NCBI RefSeq assembly: GCF_002846415.1
Contig: NZ_PJMX01000001.1
Location: 7,874,001 to 7,938,000, forward strand
Length of the DNA stretch: 64,000 nt
Direction of reading: 5' to 3'
Source of the DNA: Streptomyces sp. TLI_146
GTDB taxonomy: Bacteria; Actinomycetota; Actinomycetes; Streptomycetales; Streptomycetaceae
The translations under genes and the position numbers were made by a program. Below are positions 59,035-64,000 of the stretch, in pieces. The notes beneath the pieces were generated by a model. It was given only the letters and a program-made list of their open reading frames with translations, did not search any database and was not told the origin of the DNA. Positions within the stretch are counted from its first letter, which is position 1. Each line of letters starts with the position of its first letter.

Positions 59035-60774
59035 TCACAGGACGACCGGGCCCGGTCGGGTGCCGCGGACGAGCTTGCCGGGCAGTGCGCCGGTGGCTTC
59101 GCCGTCGCGGAAGGTGATCTCACCGGCGACCACCGTCGCCGCGTAGCCGTCCGCCTTCTGGATCAGCCGGCCGCCGCCCGCCGGCAGGTCGTGGACGAAC
59201 TCGGGGGAGCGCAGGGTCAGCCGGTCGAGGTCGATGACGTTGATGTCGGCCCGGTAGCCGGGGCGCAGCAGACCCCGGTCGCGCAGCCCGTACAGCCGGG
59301 CGGGCTCGGAGGTCTGCTTCTTGATGACGAACTCCAGCGGGAGCCGTTCGCCCCGGGCGCGGTCGCGCGCCCAGTGCGTGAGCATCGAAGTCGGCGTACT
59401 GGCGTCGCAGATGAGCCGGCAGTGCGCGCCCGCGTCGCTGAGGCCGAGGACCGCCTGGGGGTGCAGCAGCATCTCGCGGATCGGGTCGAGGGTGTACTCG
59501 GCGTAGCCGAGCAGCGGCCGGAAGATCATCCCGCTGGTGTCCTCGGAGGTGAGGAAGTCGTAGATGAGGGCTTCCGGGTTCTCGCCGGTGCGCCGGGCCA
59601 GCGCGTCGAAGGACTGGTCGGCGGCGGGCTCGTAGTCCGGTGAGGTCGACTCCATCGGGAAGTGCCGCTCGTAGCCCTGCGGGAACAGCGCCGAGCGCGG
59701 GTCGGCGTTCTCCGGCTGCTCGGCGAGGATCCGCTCGCGCAGCGCGGGATCGCGCATCGCCACCCGCCGTTCATGGGCGGGCAGATGGGCGATCTTCTTG
59801 TACGAGGGCCGTTTGTGGAAGGGGTGGGTGGAGTCCAGGCTGATGATGACGCTGAACGGGCGCCCGGCCACCTGCGGGTGCAGATCGGCGCCCTCGGCCA
59901 CCGCGTCCTCGGCGATCTGGAGCAGTTCGCGCCAGCCGTCGGGGTCGTTGTCGTTCTGGAAGAGGCCGAAGGTGATGGGGCGGCGCACCGCCGCCGAGAG
60001 GCGGCGCATCCACTTGATCTCGCCGAGGGGGTCGTCCACCTTCTCGCCGCCCGCGCCCAGCGGCACCAGCTGGAACACCCCGGTCCCGGCGTCCCCCAGC
60101 ACCCCGCCGAGCGCGAACAGCTCGTCCTCGGCGGCGAAGGTGCCGGGCACCGGGGCGCCGGTGATGGCGAGATGGGTGAGGGTGCGCGAGGTGGAGAAGC
60201 CGATGGCGCCCGCGTCCAGTCCCTCGCGGACCAGCGCGCACATCCGGCGCAGATCGTCCTCGGTCGGCGGCTCGTTGTCGGCGCCCCGCTCGCCCATCAC
60301 GTACGCGCGCAGGGCGCCGTGCGGGACCTGCGCGGCCACGTCCATCACCCGGGGCACGCGCTCCACGGCGTCGAGGTATTCGGGGAAGCTCTCCCACTCC
60401 CAGGTGATGCCCTCGGAGAGGGATGCGCCGGGGATGTCCTCGACGCCCTCCATCAGACCGATGAGCCACTCGTGGCGGTCGGGCCGGGCGGGGGCGAAAC
60501 CCACCCCGCAGTTGCCCATGACCACCGAGGTGACGCCGTGCCAGCAGCTCGGGGTGAGCTGGGGATCCCAGCTGACCTGTCCGTCGAAGTGGGTGTGGAT
60601 GTCGACGAAACCGGGGGTGACGAGGTGGCCGTGGGCGTCGATCTCGGTGCGGCCCCGGCCGGTGACCCGGCCGACCTTGGTGATCACACCTTGGTCCACG
60701 GCGACGTCCGCGACGCGCGCCGGTATGCCGGATCCATCGCACACGGAGCCGTTTCGGATGATCAGGTCATGCAT
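59035..60774 (-). CDS. hyg7: D-aminoacylase-like metal-dependent hydrolase, Hyg7-like
   Basis: A 579-residue amidohydrolase: VDIHTHFDGQ (metal HxH), VVMGNCGVGFAPARP, which is diagnostic of N-acyl-D-amino-acid deacylases, and VLGLSDAGAHCRLI (metal Asp). Despite the fold, the hygromycin work I recall implicates Hyg7 in turning the methoxy group of the cyclitol into the methylenedioxy bridge, an unusual task for a hydrolase. It overlaps the methyltransferase stop by 8 bases, supporting that link. A plain deacylase role remains possible. Confidence 0.82.
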   Translation of the reverse strand: MHDLIIRNGSVCDGSGIPARVADVAVDQGVITKVGRVTGRGRTEIDAHGHLVTPGFVDIHTHFDGQVSWDPQLTPSCWHGVTSVVMGNCGVGFAPARPDRHEWLIGLMEGVEDIPGASLSEGITWEWESFPEYLDAVERVPRVMDVAAQVPHGALRAYVMGERGADNEPPTEDDLRRMCALVREGLDAGAIGFSTSRTLTHLAITGAPVPGTFAAEDELFALGGVLGDAGTGVFQLVPLGAGGEKVDDPLGEIKWMRRLSAAVRRPITFGLFQNDNDPDGWRELLQIAEDAVAEGADLHPQVAGRPFSVIISLDSTHPFHKRPSYKKIAHLPAHERRVAMRDPALRERILAEQPENADPRSALFPQGYERHFPMESTSPDYEPAADQSFDALARRTGENPEALIYDFLTSEDTSGMIFRPLLGYAEYTLDPIREMLLHPQAVLGLSDAGAHCRLICDASTPTSMLTHWARDRARGERLPLEFVIKKQTSEPARLYGLRDRGLLRPGYRADINVIDLDRLTLRSPEFVHDLPAGGGRLIQKADGYAATVVAGEITFRDGEATGALPGKLVRGTRPGPVVL

Positions 60775-61708
60775 GGTGATGCGGACTCCTCGGGTCGGGT
60801 GAGTGCCACAGGCCCGCCGGTGCGAAGAGCAGGTTCTGGTACGCGTAGTGCGTCTGCGGCCGGTGGGGCACGGGGGTTCCGCCGTGCAGCTCCCATGGCT
60901 CGTACTCGGCGGCGATCAGGGTGTCGACCAGTTCCCGGCTGGAGGGCGCGCCGGCCACGTCGAGGTCGCCCACCTCCAGGGAGATGACGGGCCGCCGGCC
61001 GGAGAGCAGGTCGCGCATCCCGCTCAGGACGTGTGCCTCCGCGCTCTCGGTGTCGATCTTGATGAAGTCGACGTCGATGCCCTCGGCGCGTACGTAGTCG
61101 TCGAGGCTCAGCGCCTGCACGGTGAAGGGGTCGGAGGGGATCCGGGCCCGGACCGCGTCGGGCAGCCGTGCCTCGAAGGCGGAGTTGTAGGCGCTGTAGC
61201 CGAGGCCGTGGTCGAAGAAGACGAGTTCCTCCTTCTTGGACCAGGCCGCCGCGGCCACCACCGAGGCGTTGGGCAGCCGCGCGGCGTTCGCCCGCAGCAC
61301 CGAGAGCGTCGAGGGGGTCGGCTCGAACGCGATCACCCGACCGGCGTGGCCGACCAGGTCGCTCGCCCACGCCGTGTAGTAGCCGATGTGGGCGCCGACG
61401 TCGAGCACGGTCGCGCCGGGGCGCAGATGGGAGAGGAGGAAGGCGGTGAGGTCGTAGTCCACGAAGCCGTACCGGTGGAGGGAGATGGACACCTCCTCGG
61501 GGAGCGCGATGGACATCTCCCGGCCCCAGAAGGTCTTCGCGGTCGACGGCGCGCCCTCGCCGCGGTGGCGTCGCTCGCGCAGGGTGCGGGTGGTCGGGAA
61601 CGTGGTCCGGACGGGGTGGCGCAGGCGCTGCGCGAGCCCGCCGATCCCCGTCGTACGGGAGCGCCGGTCGAGGGCGGTGCGCCAGGCGGTGCGGTCGGGT
61701 GGGGTCAC
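60767..61708 (-). CDS. hyg6: FkbM-family O-methyltransferase, Hyg6-like
   Basis: A 313-residue SAM enzyme. TVLDVGAHIGYYTAWASDL is the SAM loop, RVIAFEPTPSTLSVLRANAA the second contact, and VDFIKIDTESAEAHVLSGM the FkbM signature. About 85 residues precede the fold. It should O-methylate the aminocyclitol, the methyl later becoming the methylene bridge (Hyg6). GTG start overlaps the dehydratase stop (GTGA). Confidence 0.87.
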   Translation of the reverse strand: MTPPDRTAWRTALDRRSRTTGIGGLAQRLRHPVRTTFPTTRTLRERRHRGEGAPSTAKTFWGREMSIALPEEVSISLHRYGFVDYDLTAFLLSHLRPGATVLDVGAHIGYYTAWASDLVGHAGRVIAFEPTPSTLSVLRANAARLPNASVVAAAAWSKKEELVFFDHGLGYSAYNSAFEARLPDAVRARIPSDPFTVQALSLDDYVRAEGIDVDFIKIDTESAEAHVLSGMRDLLSGRRPVISLEVGDLDVAGAPSSRELVDTLIAAEYEPWELHGGTPVPHRPQTHYAYQNLLFAPAGLWHSPDPRSPHHHA

Positions 61709-62757
61709 AGACGGCTCCGAGTCTGCTCGTGGTGGGCCCGGGAATCCGCGAAGGGAAGGGTGTCCGACGGCTCGTGGCCGCTCGCCCCGAGCCGGGCGAG
61801 CTCGGCGTCCACCATGATCTGGGCCAGCCGCTGCACCGAGGTGCGCGCGCTCCAGCCCAGTGCGGTACGGGCCTTGGAGGCGTCCCCGATCAGCGAGTCG
61901 ACCTCGGTGGGGCGCAGATACGCCTCGTCGTAGCGCACATGGCTCTGCCAGTCGAGGCCGACGTGGGAGAAGCAGTGCTCGGCGAACTCCCGCACGGTGG
62001 AGCCGACCCCGGTGGCCAGCACATAGTCGTCCGGCTCGTCGCGCTGCAGCATGCGCCACATGCCCTCGACGTACTCCGGCGCGTATCCCCAGTCGCGGAC
62101 GGCGTCGATGTTGCCGAGGTAGAGGTGTTTCTCCAGCCCGTTCCTGATCCGCGCCGCCGCTCGGGCGATCTTGCGGGTCACGAAGGTCTCGCCGCGCCGG
62201 GGCGACTCGTGGTTGAAGAGGATGCCGTTGACCGCGAACAGGCCGTACGCCTCACGGTAGTTGCGCGTCATCCAGTAGCTGTACACCTTGGCCGCGCCGT
62301 ACGGGCTGCGCGGGTGGAAGGCGGTGTGCTCGTTCTGCGGCGGCGGGGTCGCTCCGAACATCTCGGAGGAGGAGGCCTGGTAGTAGCGGATGTCCCGCGC
62401 GGACATGAGGATGGCCTCGAGGAGCCGGGTGGTGCCGATCCCGGTGATGTTGCCGGTGTTCTCCGGCTCGTCGAAGCTCACCCGCACATGGGACTGCGCG
62501 GCCAGGTGGTAGACCTCGTCCGGCCGGATGCGGGCCAGCAGGGTCACCAGCCGGCTCGCGTCGCTGACGTCGCCGTAGTGCAGGATCAGACGCCGTCCGG
62601 CGTCGTGCGGATCGCGGTAGATGTGGTCGAGCCGACGGGTGTTGAAGGTCGAGCTGCGGCGGACTATGCCGTGGACCTCGTAGCCCTTGTCCAGCAGGAG
62701 GTCGGCGAGATAGGAGCCGTCCTGGCCGGTGATTCCGGTGATCAGCGCGCGCTTCAC
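61705..62757 (-). CDS. gmd: GDP-mannose 4,6-dehydratase
   Basis: A 350-residue extended SDR: ALITGITGQDGSYLADLLLD (NADP loop), EVHGIVRRSSTFNTRRLDHI, YQASSSEMFGATPPPQNEHT and RSPYGAAKVYSYWMTRNYRE (catalytic Ser/Glu, Tyr, Lys), NHESPRRGETFVTRKI. It makes GDP-4-keto-6-deoxymannose, which the synthase at 43061 turns into GDP-L-fucose. GTG start at 62757. Confidence 0.95.
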   Translation of the reverse strand: MKRALITGITGQDGSYLADLLLDKGYEVHGIVRRSSTFNTRRLDHIYRDPHDAGRRLILHYGDVSDASRLVTLLARIRPDEVYHLAAQSHVRVSFDEPENTGNITGIGTTRLLEAILMSARDIRYYQASSSEMFGATPPPQNEHTAFHPRSPYGAAKVYSYWMTRNYREAYGLFAVNGILFNHESPRRGETFVTRKIARAAARIRNGLEKHLYLGNIDAVRDWGYAPEYVEGMWRMLQRDEPDDYVLATGVGSTVREFAEHCFSHVGLDWQSHVRYDEAYLRPTEVDSLIGDASKARTALGWSARTSVQRLAQIMVDAELARLGASGHEPSDTLPFADSRAHHEQTRSRL

Positions 62758-62803
62758 GCCGGTTCGCTCCGGAGCGGGGGTGTGCTGGGGGAAGCCATGT
62801 GCG

Positions 62804-63343
62804 TCAACCGTTCCTTTCCAGAGGCTCCGGAGCGTGACGGGGTTCCAGCGGCACGAACCTGGGGTTGAACCGTTCGTGTACGTAGACCCGTCCGGCTCCG
62901 CCGCAGTCGATGATGTATTCCTTGCTCACGCACGCGGGCGAGGTGGCGCCGAGCGGCCAGGTGTCCCGGGAGACGGCGAGGGGTTCGCGCTTCAGCGCCA
63001 GACCCACCTTCTTCAGGTAGGGGCCCAGGAGTTCGTCGGGCGGGGGGACCAGGCGGTCGCTCTCGCGTCCGGCGATGACCACCCGGTTCACGCTGATGAC
63101 CTCGTCGTCGGGGGTGAGGATCCTGGTCTGGCGGTCGACCACCAGGGCGTCGGGGGCGGCGCCGAGGATCTGGCACCCGATGCGCCGGACGCGGGCGGCG
63201 GGCACCTGCTGCTGGTGGTCGATCCGTACGCTCAGCCGCTCGCCGACCAGGGCGTCGAGCAGGAGCGTTGTCGATCCGTCTGCGCAGACGAGCATTCTCG
63301 TGTGCGGCGGAGCCGAAGAGAATTGATTCAGGCGTTCTTTCAT
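62804..63343 (-). CDS. Chorismate-pyruvate-lyase-like protein (UbiC/DUF98)
   Basis: A 179-residue protein with the order of the UbiC/DUF98 fold: RMLVCADGSTTLLLDALVGE at the start, then VISVNRVVIAG (conserved Arg), PDELLGPYLKKVGLALKRE and CVSKEYIIDCG near the end. Family members remove pyruvate from chorismate to give 4-hydroxybenzoate. This would be the aryl starter for the cluster and explains the class II DAHP synthase. Identity with the fold is moderate, so the call rests partly on context. ATG 63343 has only a weak ribosome site. Confidence 0.68.
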   Translation of the reverse strand: MKERLNQFSSAPPHTRMLVCADGSTTLLLDALVGERLSVRIDHQQQVPAARVRRIGCQILGAAPDALVVDRQTRILTPDDEVISVNRVVIAGRESDRLVPPPDELLGPYLKKVGLALKREPLAVSRDTWPLGATSPACVSKEYIIDCGGAGRVYVHERFNPRFVPLEPRHAPEPLERNG

Positions 63344-63454
63344 GTCACGACCGTTCCACGCCACAAGGCGGACCAGAAAACGTGAATCGCGCTGCCGATT
63401 TCTTCGATGATCATGCGCCAAAAGGCTAAGAGCCAGGGAAGTGGGGGGTCAAGT

Positions 63455-63490
63455 GGTGTTCGACTGCACAAACTTGTGCAGTCGAACACC
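63455..63490. promoter_or_regulatory. StrR-type operator, 17-base perfect dyad
   Basis: GGTGTTCGACTGCACAA-AC-TTGTGCAGTCGAACACC is a perfect inverted repeat. Its GTTCGACTG...CAGTCGAAC halves equal the StrR binding consensus (GTTCGActG-N11-CagTcGAAC as I recall it), with spacer 12 instead of 11. It lies 112 bases upstream of the chorismate-lyase-like gene, the first gene of the leftward cluster, and 54 bases after the regulator stop. Confidence 0.82.
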
Positions 63491-63543
63491 TGGAACCTCA
63501 ATTCCTGGAACACCTTGAACAGGCCGGCGGGCAGCCCTTTGTC

Positions 63544-64000
63544 CTACCGCTGCTCGAGTTCCGTCGCGAACTCTTCCAGATTGGCCATGCATACGCGCAT
63601 GGCGCGCGCCGCGATCGCGGAGCAGTGCTCGGGGACGCTGTTCACTATGGCACTGTGGTTCTTGCTGACGGCCGCGGTCAGCCGCAGCCACTGCACCAGC
63701 ATGCGGCCCGTGTCGGTGTGCCGCACGGACGGGTCGCGGGCCAGCAGTTCCAGGTGGCGCAGCTGCTCCGGGCCGGAGTCCGCCGACTGCACCGCGGAGA
63801 GGGCCGGCGGCTGCCGCGCCTGGGGGTCGGGGGAAGTCCGCCTCAGCGTCGCGCGCCGTCGTACGTCCTGGGCGGTCGAAGGGGAGATGTTCGCCGCTCG
63901 CGCGATCTCCCGCAAAGAGGCGTGGGGGTTTTCCTGAAGGTACTCTTCGGCAATCCTTCGGTTCTCCTTGGGGTTTACGGGTCGGGCGCGCCCGTCCACG
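63544..64000 (-). CDS. StrR/ParB-type pathway regulator, 5'-truncated by window edge
   Basis: Only the C-terminal part is visible (about 152 residues). DGRARPVNPKENRRIAEEYL, then SLREIARAANISPSTAQDVR, is the helix-turn-helix region of StrR-family activators (StrR, NovG and relatives), whose N-terminal ParB-like domain should lie beyond base 64000. The GTG at 63997 is probably internal. The family activates antibiotic genes through GTTCGA-type dyads, and one lies directly downstream of this gene. Confidence 0.82.
   Translation of the reverse strand, partial: VDGRARPVNPKENRRIAEEYLQENPHASLREIARAANISPSTAQDVRRRATLRRTSPDPQARQPPALSAVQSADSGPEQLRHLELLARDPSVRHTDTGRMLVQWLRLTAAVSKNHSAIVNSVPEHCSAIAARAMRVCMANLEEFATELEQR

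Noticed and set aside
40604..63343. A201A-type nucleoside antibiotic cluster
   Set aside because: A201A also has a methyl-coumaroyl unit and a furanose sugar, but its aminonucleoside genes are absent and inositol genes are present.
1..64000. Search for tRNA, rRNA, CRISPR arrays, insertion sequences and attachment sites
   Set aside because: None seen by eye: no transposase or integrase motifs, no regularly spaced repeats of CRISPR length, and no tRNA-like cloverleaf noticed.

Overview
The window is actinobacterial and almost certainly from a Streptomyces or close relative. GC is very high, with third codon positions nearly always G or C. Starts are often GTG and stop/start overlaps are frequent. 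Secreted hydrolases, small membrane proteins and two-component systems of Streptomyces type are abundant. I see no rRNA, tRNA, CRISPR array, transposase or phage gene.

Bases 1-39 kb are ordinary chromosomal content in small transcription units. The left edge cuts a PaaK-like ligase. It is followed by a SulP transporter, a DUF4232 lipoprotein and a uracil-DNA glycosylase-like protein. A five-gene rightward cassette comes next (4.6-10.8 kb: amidohydrolase, HExxE protein, small acidic protein, membrane patatin, small membrane protein). Then come an XRE regulator facing a quinone reductase, a zinc alcohol dehydrogenase, a MarR regulator with its operator, acetyltransferases, and a response regulator/histidine kinase pair with two small exported proteins. 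Further right are a GH59 galactocerebrosidase-like enzyme with a ricin-type lectin domain, an ABC exporter with a SoxR box, an AhpD-like protein and a vanadium-haloperoxidase-like protein. After these lie a broken LysR gene, a phosphoesterase/MFS/TolB-like operon, an ArsR-oxidoreductase pair with three operator repeats, a secreted HNH nuclease, a YjdM protein, a PL7 alginate lyase, an LGFP-like secreted protein and an aquaporin.

From about 39 kb to the right edge the DNA is a specialised-metabolite cluster whose content and order match the hygromycin A (hyg) pathway as I remember it. (1) Aminocyclitol: inositol-1-phosphate synthase, HAD phosphatase, inositol dehydrogenase, class III aminotransferase, FkbM methyltransferase and a metal-dependent hydrolase thought to close the methylenedioxy ring. 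(2) Aryl-methylacrylate: class II DAHP synthase, a chorismate-lyase-like enzyme giving 4-hydroxybenzoate, acyl ligase, two carrier proteins, a ketosynthase and a ketosynthase-like partner, stand-alone acyltransferase, ketoreductase and MaoC dehydratase. (3) Sugar: GDP-mannose dehydratase, GDP-fucose synthase, an RGP-like mutase for the furanose form, a glycosyltransferase and an SDR for 5-oxidation. A BtrH-like protein could join acyl group and aminocyclitol. A P-loop O-phosphotransferase gives self-resistance and an MFS pump exports.

Most of the cluster (63.3 to 46.2 kb) is one leftward run of genes, many with stop/start overlaps of 1-8 bases. A StrR-type regulator, cut by the right edge, lies beside a near-perfect StrR-type operator (63455-63490). 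Three cluster genes (ligase, acyltransferase, MFS pump) each carry a TTA codon, which points to bldA control. The cluster continues past base 64000; the aromatic hydroxylase that hygromycin A needs is not in view.
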